From Sabulitectum sp036743055 (GTDB lineage: Bacteria > Fermentibacterota > Fermentibacteria > Fermentibacterales > JCC-6), in NCBI GenBank assembly GCA_036743055.1, contig DAINQE010000003.1, positions 32,898 to 96,897 of the forward strand: DNA of 64,000 nucleotides. Direction: 5' to 3'. Under the pieces are notes generated by a model. It was not told the origin of the DNA, made no database searches, and saw only the letters and a program-made list of their open reading frames with translations. Below are positions 34,175 to 41,858 of the stretch, piece by piece. The first letter of the stretch is position 1. The number at the start of each line of letters is the position of its first letter. Made by a program: the position numbers and the translations under genes.

Positions 34175-35599
34175 GTGAGCAACGGGATCATCGAAGCGGC
34201 ACAGAACAAGCTCAAGGAAAAGGGCATAGAGGAGATAGACCTGAGGTTCACCGACCTGATGGGCTACTGGCGACATGTGACCATACCCGTGGCAACCGCC
34301 CCCAGCGACCTCTTCCTCAGGGGCGTAGGGTTCGACGGATCCACCCTCGACGGCATGAGCAGCACCGAAGCCGGCGATCTGGCCCTGGTGCCGGACCCGA
34401 GAAGGCTCTACTTCGACCCCTTCGCGAAGAAGCCCACTGTGGCCCTTTTCGGAGACATCGTCGACTGCGTTACCGGGCACCCCTACTCAAGGGATCCCAG
34501 GGGAATTGCGAAGAAGGCTTCTTCTCTGCTGAAATTCGCCGGGATAGCCACAGACAGCTTCTGGGCTCCCGAGTTCGAGTTCTACCTCTTCGACAGGGCC
34601 CGTTTCTGGGGAAAGCCCGGCAGCAGCGGCTACGAGTTCGGGAACATCGAGAACCCCGGGGCATCCGAAGGCTTCGATTCCCACGGTCTGGTTCACGCCT
34701 CCCACAGCGGATACCACGCCATGTTCCCCCTTGACAGCCTTCACGACATAAGGGGCGAGATGGTGACCAGGATGCAGGAGGCGGGAATAGAGGTGAAGTA
34801 CCACCACCACGAGGTGGGAAGATGGGGGCAGGCGGAGATAGAGACCAGGTTCGCCCCCATGATGACAAGCGCCGACAACGTGATGCTCACCAAGCACATA
34901 ATAAGGAGCGTGGCCTTGAAGCACGGTCTGGCGTCAACCTTCATGCCCAAGCCCCTTCCCGGAGAGCCCGGCAGCGGCATGCACTTCCACCTCTATTTCG
35001 AGAAGGCCGGGGAAAGGCTGTTCTTCAACAAAGACGGCTACTGCAACCTCAGCCCCCTGGCCAGGTCCGCCATCGCCGGCATCCTCCACCACGCAAGGGC
35101 CATTTCCGCCTTCACCAACCCCTCCCAGAACAGCTACCAGAGGCTGGTGCCCAACCAGGAGGCCCCTGTTTACAGGTTCTTCAGCGGGCCGAACAGAAGC
35201 GCCGCGGTGAGGGTTCCCGCATACGCCAACTCGCCCAAGAAGATGCGTTTCGAGTACAGGGTGCCCGACGGCACCTGCAACCCCTACCTGGCCATGGCCT
35301 CCATGATAATGGCCGCCATCGACGGCATAAAGAAGGAGATGGAACCGGAGAAGATGGGCTTCGGCCCCATCGACGAGAACGTCTTCGCGGCGGGATACGA
35401 CACATCCGGCCTTCACTGCCTTCCGGAAAGCCTTGACCAGGCCCTTGACTCCCTTGAGGAGGACAGGGAATTCCTCCAGGAGGACGATGTGTTCACCCCG
35501 GACCTCATCGACGCTTTCCTGAAGGCGAAGAGGAAGGAGACAGCGCTCTTCCGGGGTAATCCTCACCCCCTGGAGCACAGTCTTTACTTCTCACTGTAA
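34175..35599 (+). CDS. glnA: Glutamine synthetase, type I
   Basis: 474 residues from GTG 34175 (GGTGGAATGAA upstream). Motifs: DLRFTDLMGYWRHVTIP, FDGSTLDGMSS, APEFEFYLFD (metal Glu), NQLQ-region equivalent EVGRWGQAEIETRF, GSGMHFHLYF (metal/ATP His), NPSQNSYQRLVPNQEAPV and NRSAAVRVP. It condenses glutamate and ammonia with ATP in a dodecamer. I do not see the classical NLYDLP adenylylation site at the expected place, so control may be by feedback. 13 bases after ispG. Confidence 0.95.
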   Translation: MSNGIIEAAQNKLKEKGIEEIDLRFTDLMGYWRHVTIPVATAPSDLFLRGVGFDGSTLDGMSSTEAGDLALVPDPRRLYFDPFAKKPTVALFGDIVDCVTGHPYSRDPRGIAKKASSLLKFAGIATDSFWAPEFEFYLFDRARFWGKPGSSGYEFGNIENPGASEGFDSHGLVHASHSGYHAMFPLDSLHDIRGEMVTRMQEAGIEVKYHHHEVGRWGQAEIETRFAPMMTSADNVMLTKHIIRSVALKHGLASTFMPKPLPGEPGSGMHFHLYFEKAGERLFFNKDGYCNLSPLARSAIAGILHHARAISAFTNPSQNSYQRLVPNQEAPVYRFFSGPNRSAAVRVPAYANSPKKMRFEYRVPDGTCNPYLAMASMIMAAIDGIKKEMEPEKMGFGPIDENVFAAGYDTSGLHCLPESLDQALDSLEEDREFLQEDDVFTPDLIDAFLKAKRKETALFRGNPHPLEHSLYFSL

Positions 35600-35621
35600 A
35601 CGCGAAAAGAGGGAGTTAGGA

Positions 35622-36773
35622 ATGCAGAAATACCTTGTTGCAGCGCTGGCGATACTGCTGGCAGCCGGCTGCGGAGGAGAGGGACCCGCAGAGGGCGCTC
35701 AAACGGATGGCGGCGGGAACGGAGAGCCCACCAGCCTCGAGATGCCCGAGATAGACCACTGGCTGGTGATGACCGACTCAATAGGCGTGGAACTGGGAGA
35801 CACGAATCTGGTGTTCGGAACCGTGGTCGCCGCCCAGTACCTTCCCAACGGGAACATAGCCATCGCCGACATGGGCAAGACCGCCGTGAAGGTCTACTCA
35901 CCCTCCGGGGAGTACATCGCTTCCGTCGGAGGAGAGGGTCAGGGCCCAGGCGAGTACCTGATGCTCGCAAGCTTCGCGGTGACACCGGACAACGGATTCA
36001 TCGTTCCCGACGCCATGGGCGGAAAGATCAACTTCTACGACGCCGGATATGGCTTCACCCATGAAATGGGCGGGTTCTTCCCCTCCCCTCCCGTGGGCGT
36101 TGCCGCCGTTGAAGGCGGGTTCGTTGGGCTGAAGCCCGCATGGGAGCAGGATGGAGAGGAGATGTTCACCGGCATGGCGGTGAGCCTCTGGACCGACTCC
36201 GCAGAAGCTGACGTAACCTACAGGGAGAACCTGATCCCCTTCGACATGAACAACATGGGCGAAATGGCCAAGACATCCATAATCTTCGCCGTAGACAGGG
36301 ATGAAGACATTTTCCTCGCCCAGTACGATACAGAGAACTATCAGATTACCTGCGTGAACAGGGCCGGGGAAGAGCTCTTCACCATCGAAGAGGAATTCCC
36401 CATGGTGAGGAAGTCTCAGGAAGACATCGAGATAGAACGGGAAATAGTAAGGAACAGGATGACCGCGGGAGGCGCCCCACCAGCCATGGCGGAGAACTAT
36501 GAACCCGACGAGTACAGGTCGATGATAGCCATGCTTTCGGTTGATTCCAGTAACAGGCTCTGGGTGATGAGCGGCCTCTACGACGGCGCTGTCTACAGGG
36601 TCTACGACGGCGACACCGGCGAGTTCCTCTTCACCGCGGCCCTCAGGGCGGACGAGGCCCATGAGAATGTGATGCCGGCCATCTCCCCCTACGGCGTTCT
36701 GGGGTTCGACCCCATAACCGAGGAGTGGTCAAGGGTATACATGATAGAACCCGAGGGAGACCTTCAGATATGA
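35622..36773 (+). CDS. 6-bladed beta-propeller lipoprotein
   Basis: 383 residues with lipobox LAAGC after residue 15 or so. The mature protein starts with a Gly/Glu-rich linker, then NHL/propeller-like blades: VVAAQYLPNGNIAIADMGKTAVKVYS, PSGEYIASVGGEGQGPGEY, VDSSNRLWVMSGL. The GxGxGPGEY turn is the signature of 6-bladed-propeller lipoproteins common in FCB bacteria. Function unknown; probably a periplasmic or surface binding protein. Overlaps the next gene by 4 bases. The protein at 44971 is a paralogue. Confidence 0.75.
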   Translation: MQKYLVAALAILLAAGCGGEGPAEGAQTDGGGNGEPTSLEMPEIDHWLVMTDSIGVELGDTNLVFGTVVAAQYLPNGNIAIADMGKTAVKVYSPSGEYIASVGGEGQGPGEYLMLASFAVTPDNGFIVPDAMGGKINFYDAGYGFTHEMGGFFPSPPVGVAAVEGGFVGLKPAWEQDGEEMFTGMAVSLWTDSAEADVTYRENLIPFDMNNMGEMAKTSIIFAVDRDEDIFLAQYDTENYQITCVNRAGEELFTIEEEFPMVRKSQEDIEIEREIVRNRMTAGGAPPAMAENYEPDEYRSMIAMLSVDSSNRLWVMSGLYDGAVYRVYDGDTGEFLFTAALRADEAHENVMPAISPYGVLGFDPITEEWSRVYMIEPEGDLQI

Positions 36774-37282
36774 CGACGATACTCACAGCAGCGGCGATAG
36801 CCACCCTCACCGTTTCCCCGGAGGGTTTCCAGGGGATCACCCCCGAAACCACGATGGAGTACCTGGTGGAGACCTTCGGCGCGGAGAACGTGGAAGAGGT
36901 CCGGGAGCACCTGGGCGAGGGGTACTACTCGGAAGGCGCTCTGGTTTATGGAGGAACCGAACAGGAGTTCTCCGTGGTCTGGGAAGAGGGCATGGTTACG
37001 CAGATAAGGTTCACAGGCCCCGCCATCACCACCGGGGAAGGAATCGGTATAGGTTCCACCCTGGAAGATCTCGAGGCGGTTATCGGGGAGTTCCCCATGG
37101 CGGGGTTCGCCTGGGACGCCGAAGGCTGGGCCGACCTCGAGGGAACACTCTATGAAGGGCTCTACATCAGGCTTACCCCTGAAGCCCCTGTATCCGAGGA
37201 GTACCTGGGAGACGCCATGTTCTCCTCGGCTGATTTCCACGGCTGCCAGTGCAGGATAGCGGACATGAGGCTGTTCCTCTGA
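36770..37282 (+). CDS. Hypothetical exported protein
   Basis: 170 residues from ATG 36770, which overlaps the propeller gene's stop (ATGA). The N-terminus (MTTILTAAAIATLTVSP) looks like a short signal peptide. The remainder is acidic with ITPETTMEYLVETFGAENV and GIGIGSTLEDLEAVIGEFP, a helix-strand pattern seen in small periplasmic domains of unknown role, and a C-terminal CQC. I recognise no family. Coupled to the propeller lipoprotein; function likely tied to it. Confidence 0.6.
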   Translation: MTTILTAAAIATLTVSPEGFQGITPETTMEYLVETFGAENVEEVREHLGEGYYSEGALVYGGTEQEFSVVWEEGMVTQIRFTGPAITTGEGIGIGSTLEDLEAVIGEFPMAGFAWDAEGWADLEGTLYEGLYIRLTPEAPVSEEYLGDAMFSSADFHGCQCRIADMRLFL

Positions 37283-38037
37283 AAACCGGGGAGCTGAGGC
37301 CGGGCCTTCTCAACTTCAATTTCCCTGAACAGGAAGGCTTCGACTACGGTTTCAACATCTACTCCCTGATCTCAGAGGGACGCGCCCTTCTCTTCGACGC
37401 CGCGTTCCGCTCCCAGATGAAGGCGGTCCTCCATGCTCTGGAGGGCCGCCGTTCATCCCTCTCCACAGTTATCCTTACCCATTTTCACAACGACCATGCC
37501 GCAGGGCTCATGGCCGCTCCGGAAAACATCCCGGCCATGGGAAGCCCCGAGTACCGTCAAACCCTTGCCAAGGACATTTCCCAGGCGGTCACGCCTGTTG
37601 ATTTTCACGAACCATTTATCTTCGGTGACAGCCGGCTGAGTTTCATCCCGGCTCCGGGGCATTCGCCTTGCAGCATCTTCGTGGACATCGACGGGGAGTA
37701 CATCCACGCCGGGGACAACCTGATGTCCAGGTACGACGGCAGACGGATAGTACCCTGGGTAAGAAGGGATGACATCGAAGACCACATGGCCTCCCTGGAA
37801 CTCCTGAAAGGCATGAAGAGGAACAGGATCCTTCTTTCCCACGGCCCCATGATAGAGGGCGGAGCCAAGGTGGAAAAGGAGATAGACCTGAGGCTGTCTT
37901 ACCTGGACAGGATGCTCAGCCCATTCTTCGGAATGACTGTGGAGGAAGTCCTTCCCGGTTCACCGGATGGCTGGGTATGCCACCGTCACTTCACCGAACT
38001 CCTGGAAGAAGGTGCTCCAGCGAGTCAGCAAGGATGA
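37249..38037 (+). CDS. Metallo-beta-lactamase-fold hydrolase
   Basis: 262 residues if started at GTG 37249, which overlaps the previous gene by 34 bases; a start some 30 bases later is possible, so the N-terminus is uncertain. The fold is clear: VILTHFHNDHAAG (HxHxDH), PAPGHSPCSIFVDIDGEYIHAGD (His then metal Asp), and LLSHGPM (third His). These two-metal hydrolases include glyoxalase II and lactonases; the substrate is unknown. It may be in the same transcript as the propeller genes. It overlaps the convergent cyclase gene by 47 bases. Confidence 0.82.
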   Translation: MQDSGHEAVPLKTGELRPGLLNFNFPEQEGFDYGFNIYSLISEGRALLFDAAFRSQMKAVLHALEGRRSSLSTVILTHFHNDHAAGLMAAPENIPAMGSPEYRQTLAKDISQAVTPVDFHEPFIFGDSRLSFIPAPGHSPCSIFVDIDGEYIHAGDNLMSRYDGRRIVPWVRRDDIEDHMASLELLKGMKRNRILLSHGPMIEGGAKVEKEIDLRLSYLDRMLSPFFGMTVEEVLPGSPDGWVCHRHFTELLEEGAPASQQG

Positions 38038-38527
38038 CCCTCACCGGTGAGCCGTCGGCCCCCCTGAACTTCAATGGGAAGGCCAGCATGACGTACTCCC
38101 CGGGTTCCAGGCCATCCAGGACCAGGTTCTCGATAACCGGGATCCCGGCGCCCAGTATCATCTCATGGGCAACGGTCGTGTCCGGGTGATCTATGGAGAT
38201 CGAAGCGGTTCCAGCAAGCACCGCACCCCCCTCCACCAGCGACCGGGCCTCCGCCTCGGTTACAGGGCCTTTGAAAAGAACCGCCTTCCCCTTCACGCTC
38301 CCGCCGCACTGAAGGAGTGCTGGAACTATGAATGGGGCATAGGAATCGATTGATCTCCCCTGCTGAAACCTGTGCCTGGGTGCGTCCATGTGGGTTCCCG
38401 TGTGAAGTGACATGGTCACCGAGGAGGAACTGAACCCGGCGTTCTGTACCGTTCTCATGGAGAACTCCACATCCCCGGGCCAGACAGGAATACCCTCTCC
38501 GATGGTTTTCGTGGCGTCGTGTATCAT
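37991..38527 (-). CDS. Cyclase-family (kynurenine formamidase-like) hydrolase
   Basis: 178 residues, about 20-30 shorter than typical. The metal motif HxGTHxDxPxH is present as LHTGTHMDAPRHRF (residues about 41-54), after DATKTIGEGIPVWPGD, the family's usual opening; AGTASISIDHPD is the second conserved block. Members hydrolyse N-formylkynurenine or cyclic amides/isatin. Given iorAB in this window a role in tryptophan breakdown is conceivable but not shown. It lies 7 bases after the RNase D gene; its 3' end overlaps the MBL gene by 47 bases. Confidence 0.82.
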   Translation of the reverse strand: MIHDATKTIGEGIPVWPGDVEFSMRTVQNAGFSSSSVTMSLHTGTHMDAPRHRFQQGRSIDSYAPFIVPALLQCGGSVKGKAVLFKGPVTEAEARSLVEGGAVLAGTASISIDHPDTTVAHEMILGAGIPVIENLVLDGLEPGEYVMLAFPLKFRGADGSPVRVILADSLEHLLPGVR

Positions 38528-38534
38528 CAGTACC

Positions 38535-39719
38535 TCACTTCACCTTCACGAACTTCACGGTTTTCCCCGAACGGAGGGAGATTGCCAGGGAGCCGTTGAG
38601 CACGTCTACCATTTCAGGGCCCAGGGCCTCCTTCCTCCATCCGGTGAGGTCCTTCCTGGCCATGAGCTGCTTCAGGCTGCCAGGCGGGTCTTCAAGTATT
38701 GATTCGAAGCTCTCGCTGGGAAGGAGCAGCGCCGGTGACAGGTCCAGCTCCTTGGACTTGATCTTCAGGAATATCCTCAGGATGTCCTTCCTTGCGGCGT
38801 ATCCCCAGTCGTGCCTGGGCATGGATACCTTCGGAACATCTCCAGGAGGATCCTTCCTGCAGCGTTCCACCGTTTCCACGATGCCGTCTCCGTACTTCTC
38901 CACGAACCCCCCGGGCATTCCCCTGAGCCTCTCGATGGAACCCTTGTCCCCCGGGGCCAGCAGGGCCAGCCGGCAGAGCAGATGGTCCCTGGCAACGAAT
39001 TGCCTGGGGCGGTTCATCTCCCTGGCCTCCTCCTCCCTCCACTTCACCAGGCACCAGAGCAGGGGGAAGTTCGCCTTCTTTATCTTCCCGGCTGATCGGG
39101 CCTTCATGAAGAGCTTCTCCAGTGATATCTCATAGGTGGCCGGATCGAGGAGCATCTCCTGCTCCCCCAGGAACCAGTTGGTCCGGCCCTTCCTCTTAAG
39201 CTGGGAGGAGAGTTTCCTGTGGACCCTTACCAGGTATCGAACGTCGTCCAGGGCGTACTCCAGCTGCCCTTCAGCCAGGGGCCTCGCCGACCAGTCGCTC
39301 ATGGAGTACTTCTTCCTTGCCTTCACCCCGGTAACGGACTGGACCAGGTTCACCAGGCTGATCTGTTCTCCATAGCCAAGGAATGCAGCGGCGATCTGTG
39401 AATCGAAAAGGTTCCGTACCCTGAAGCCGGGTATGTCGTGGAAAAGGATGGCCAGGTCGTTCCTCGCGCTGTGTATCACCTTCACCACATCTTCGCCGGC
39501 GAAGAGCCTTCCCAGGGGCGAGAGGTCCTTCACCCGAAGGGGATCCACAGCCACCGGGCCGGTGCCTTCGGATGCCAGCTGAACGAGGAAAAGGTCGGGC
39601 CAGTAGCGCTTCTCGCAGTGGAACTCGGTGTCTATGGCAACCACCGGTTCCTTAAGCAGGCATTCCACGAGGGATGTGAAGGTGTCCTGGTCCTCAATCA
39701 GCCTTGGGAAGCCATTCAC
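38535..39719 (-). CDS. rnd: RNase D-like 3'-5' exoribonuclease with HRDC domain
   Basis: 394 residues from GTG 39719, which overlaps the upstream gene's stop by 4 bases (GTGA). DEDDy motifs: VVAIDTEFHCE (Asp, Glu), VIHSARNDLAIL (Asp), and YALDDVRYL (Tyr and Asp). An HRDC-type helical domain follows (about 195-290: REEEAREMNRPRQFVARDHLL is the classic stretch), then a further C-terminal helical region. RNase D trims tRNA and small RNA 3' ends. Length is slightly above the usual 370-375. Confidence 0.9.
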   Translation of the reverse strand: MNGFPRLIEDQDTFTSLVECLLKEPVVAIDTEFHCEKRYWPDLFLVQLASEGTGPVAVDPLRVKDLSPLGRLFAGEDVVKVIHSARNDLAILFHDIPGFRVRNLFDSQIAAAFLGYGEQISLVNLVQSVTGVKARKKYSMSDWSARPLAEGQLEYALDDVRYLVRVHRKLSSQLKRKGRTNWFLGEQEMLLDPATYEISLEKLFMKARSAGKIKKANFPLLWCLVKWREEEAREMNRPRQFVARDHLLCRLALLAPGDKGSIERLRGMPGGFVEKYGDGIVETVERCRKDPPGDVPKVSMPRHDWGYAARKDILRIFLKIKSKELDLSPALLLPSESFESILEDPPGSLKQLMARKDLTGWRKEALGPEMVDVLNGSLAISLRSGKTVKFVKVK

Positions 39720-40471
39720 TCCTCCACCGCTTCCTGCACCTGAGTCGTCTCTCCGTGAAAGGGACAGTAGACCGCTCCGTCCCTGATCGAGTAGTAAGCG
39801 TAGCCATTCTCGGGACAACGGTAGCCTCCCCTTCTTCCGAATTCACCGGAACTTTCCGTATACATATCCTCCAGGGAGGCCGGCGCGGGGTATCCCGCCG
39901 CCATGTACGCCTCCACCTCCATCGCAACGGAATCCCTTCTCACGCCGCAGCTCAGGGAATTCACGAAGAGCCCTTCGCCGAGGTGTCCGTCAGGACACAC
40001 CACCAGCCCTGTGGCTGGATCGTATGAATATGAAGCCCCTGAAACGGGGCAGCTGCCTTCAGGGTGAGCAAGGGCGTTCTCCCTGCAGATGAAGACGGCC
40101 TGACCCAGCAGATTGTCAAGGGCAGTATCGCGTATCACCGCCGGGGGATCACCATCGGTGAGCCACACGATCCTGCTCCCCCGTTCACCTGACATCCCGG
40201 ACATCCTTACTCCACCGCTGTCATAGCCATCGTAGTGGAAAGATTCAGGAGCCTCCACCCCGGCGAGACGGGAGAGAAAATCCTCGGAGTAATCCCCGGC
40301 AGTTCCCGGTTCCATCATCGCAAGGGCTTCGGCGGCCCTGCCCTCCTCAAGGGAAACGGCCCATTCCAGGGCGGCGGTGGAATACCTTACACCTGGACTG
40401 TGGGGCCTTGCTGTCAGGGCTGTGGCTGCCGCCGCCGCGGCTATGATACCGAACCACTTCCATCTTCCCAT
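39716..40471 (-). CDS. Membrane-anchored protein with repeated Cys motifs
   Basis: 251 residues from ATG 40471, which shares a base with the preceding stop (TGATG). One N-terminal membrane segment (WFGIIAAAAAATALTA). The C-terminal half carries two similar blocks: CPVSGASYSYDPATGLVVCPDGH and about 75 residues later CPENGYAYYSIRDGAVYCPFHG, giving a CPxxGxxYxYxxxxGxVxCPxxH pattern, separated by AAGYPAPASLEDMY. Such Cys-framed hairpins occur at the C-termini of type II pseudopilins and in small zinc ribbons. No prepilin signal is present. Function unknown. Between an outer-membrane protein and RNase D. Confidence 0.6.
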   Translation of the reverse strand: MGRWKWFGIIAAAAAATALTARPHSPGVRYSTAALEWAVSLEEGRAAEALAMMEPGTAGDYSEDFLSRLAGVEAPESFHYDGYDSGGVRMSGMSGERGSRIVWLTDGDPPAVIRDTALDNLLGQAVFICRENALAHPEGSCPVSGASYSYDPATGLVVCPDGHLGEGLFVNSLSCGVRRDSVAMEVEAYMAAGYPAPASLEDMYTESSGEFGRRGGYRCPENGYAYYSIRDGAVYCPFHGETTQVQEAVEE

Positions 40472-41406
40472 CAGGTTCTGCCGCCTGAACCGCCTGATGT
40501 GGTCGTCCTGCCTCCGGTTCCAACGCTGAACAGATCGCCCAGGTTCCAGCCGATGCCGCTTACCATCAGACCCCATTCCTTGTTGGTGTTCTCCCCGCTG
40601 ACCCTGTAGAAAAGGTCCACGGTAAGCTGAAGCTGGCTGTTGTCCAGCTGGATGCCGGTCCTCAGGTCGACATGGGAGACCTCGCTGCCGTTGATATCCT
40701 GAGAGTCCACCTCGGTTTCGCTCCGGGAAGCCATCTCAAGACCGGCATGGAAGTCCAGCTCCCTGTTCACCGGGAGAACCGCCAGGGCCCCGGCCCTGAA
40801 CTCCATACCCGGGGAGGTGTCCGCCGAGTCGCCCGGGGCGCCGGGGACCTGATCCCACGCGGTGAAGTAGTGCCTGAGCCCTCCGGACACCTGGAGCCTG
40901 GGTCCTGTGGAGGAACCCCCCATGGGGATTTCCATGGTTCCGGAGACCTCGGCGGCCACATGCCTGTCGCTCTCGGTGTAGTCACCTGTGTCCAGAGTTC
41001 CTTTCAGGGTGGGCCTGAGAGCTCCCCTGAGAACGAACTGGGGATCCCGGCTCATCCACCCGTCCACGACTATCCAGGGGTCGGCTATTCCCACACCGGT
41101 GGTGTCCCCGGGCCCGGAGAACTGCAGGAAACCAGGCACTATCAGGCTGATGGTATGGCTGGATGTGAGACCGTACCTTCCAGCCCACATGAACCTGACT
41201 ATTCCGTAACCCTCCCTGTATTCATACAGGCTGTCGAAGCCCAGGGTATCCGTTTCCCAGTATTCTCCAAAGGAAAAATAGCCCAGGGAGAAATCACTGT
41301 CGGTCCCCGTCACGGGAAGCACATGGCTAAGGTAGTGGGACGAAAGCGGGTCCCAGGCCAGGGCGGTACAGACAAGGACGACAGCAACCGCAAGGGACAG
41401 TCTCAT
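40471..41406 (-). CDS. Putative outer-membrane beta-barrel protein
   Basis: 311 residues with a signal peptide (MRLSLAVAVVLVCTALA). Alternating strands with turns run through the mature protein (YGIVRFMWAGRYGLTSSHTISLIVP, FRAGALAVLPVNRELDFHAGLEMAS), and GVGIADPWIVVDGWM resembles the transporter-barrel pattern GxGDxxL of the phenol-degradation/MetA-pathway barrel group. C-terminus is a Gly/Ser/Thr-rich tail (TGGRTTTSGGSGGRT), unusual for a barrel, which normally ends with an aromatic residue. Substrate unknown. Confidence 0.6.
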   Translation of the reverse strand: MRLSLAVAVVLVCTALAWDPLSSHYLSHVLPVTGTDSDFSLGYFSFGEYWETDTLGFDSLYEYREGYGIVRFMWAGRYGLTSSHTISLIVPGFLQFSGPGDTTGVGIADPWIVVDGWMSRDPQFVLRGALRPTLKGTLDTGDYTESDRHVAAEVSGTMEIPMGGSSTGPRLQVSGGLRHYFTAWDQVPGAPGDSADTSPGMEFRAGALAVLPVNRELDFHAGLEMASRSETEVDSQDINGSEVSHVDLRTGIQLDNSQLQLTVDLFYRVSGENTNKEWGLMVSGIGWNLGDLFSVGTGGRTTTSGGSGGRT

Positions 41407-41436
41407 ATTCCGATATCCTTCCTGCCATGGAATCCG

Positions 41437-41715
41437 TCAGCGGGATATCCGGAACTCCCCGACGGCTTCCTGGGTTTTTTCTCTCTCAAGCACCTCGATG
41501 CCCCTGACAACTGCGTGTGAAGGGCCCCGGGTCATCTGTTTCATCAATAACTCGACGGAATCGGCAGGTCCGCGCAGCATTGCCTCCACCGACCCGTCGG
41601 GAAGGTTCCTCACATACCCGCCCAGGGAAAGCTCCACGGCCCGGGCTCTGGTCCAGTACCTGAATCCAACGCCCTGAACCATTCCCCTTACCCTGAGGAG
41701 CACCCTGATGTTCAT
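41437..41715 (-). CDS. acyP: Acylphosphatase
   Basis: 92 residues from ATG 41715, which gives the normal family length; ATG codons 7 and 4 codons or so further upstream are also in frame, and no site has a clear ribosome-binding sequence. Motifs: RGMVQGVGFRYWTRARA (phosphate loop with the catalytic Arg) and GGYVRNLPDGSVEAML with the catalytic Asn. It hydrolyses acyl phosphates such as carbamoyl- and acetyl-phosphate. First gene before the barrel gene, 30 bases away. Confidence 0.92.
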   Translation of the reverse strand: MNIRVLLRVRGMVQGVGFRYWTRARAVELSLGGYVRNLPDGSVEAMLRGPADSVELLMKQMTRGPSHAVVRGIEVLEREKTQEAVGEFRISR

Positions 41716-41858
41716 TCCGCCATCATCCATGACCATGTTTCTATAGAGCGGAAATCATCCACGGTCAAGCGTCTTTCCCCCTCTGTTGACCCCAAAGCCT
41801 AATGTTTGCATGCTTTGCAGGATGATCTTCATGTTTTTTTCTCGTCAAGGAGGGGATA

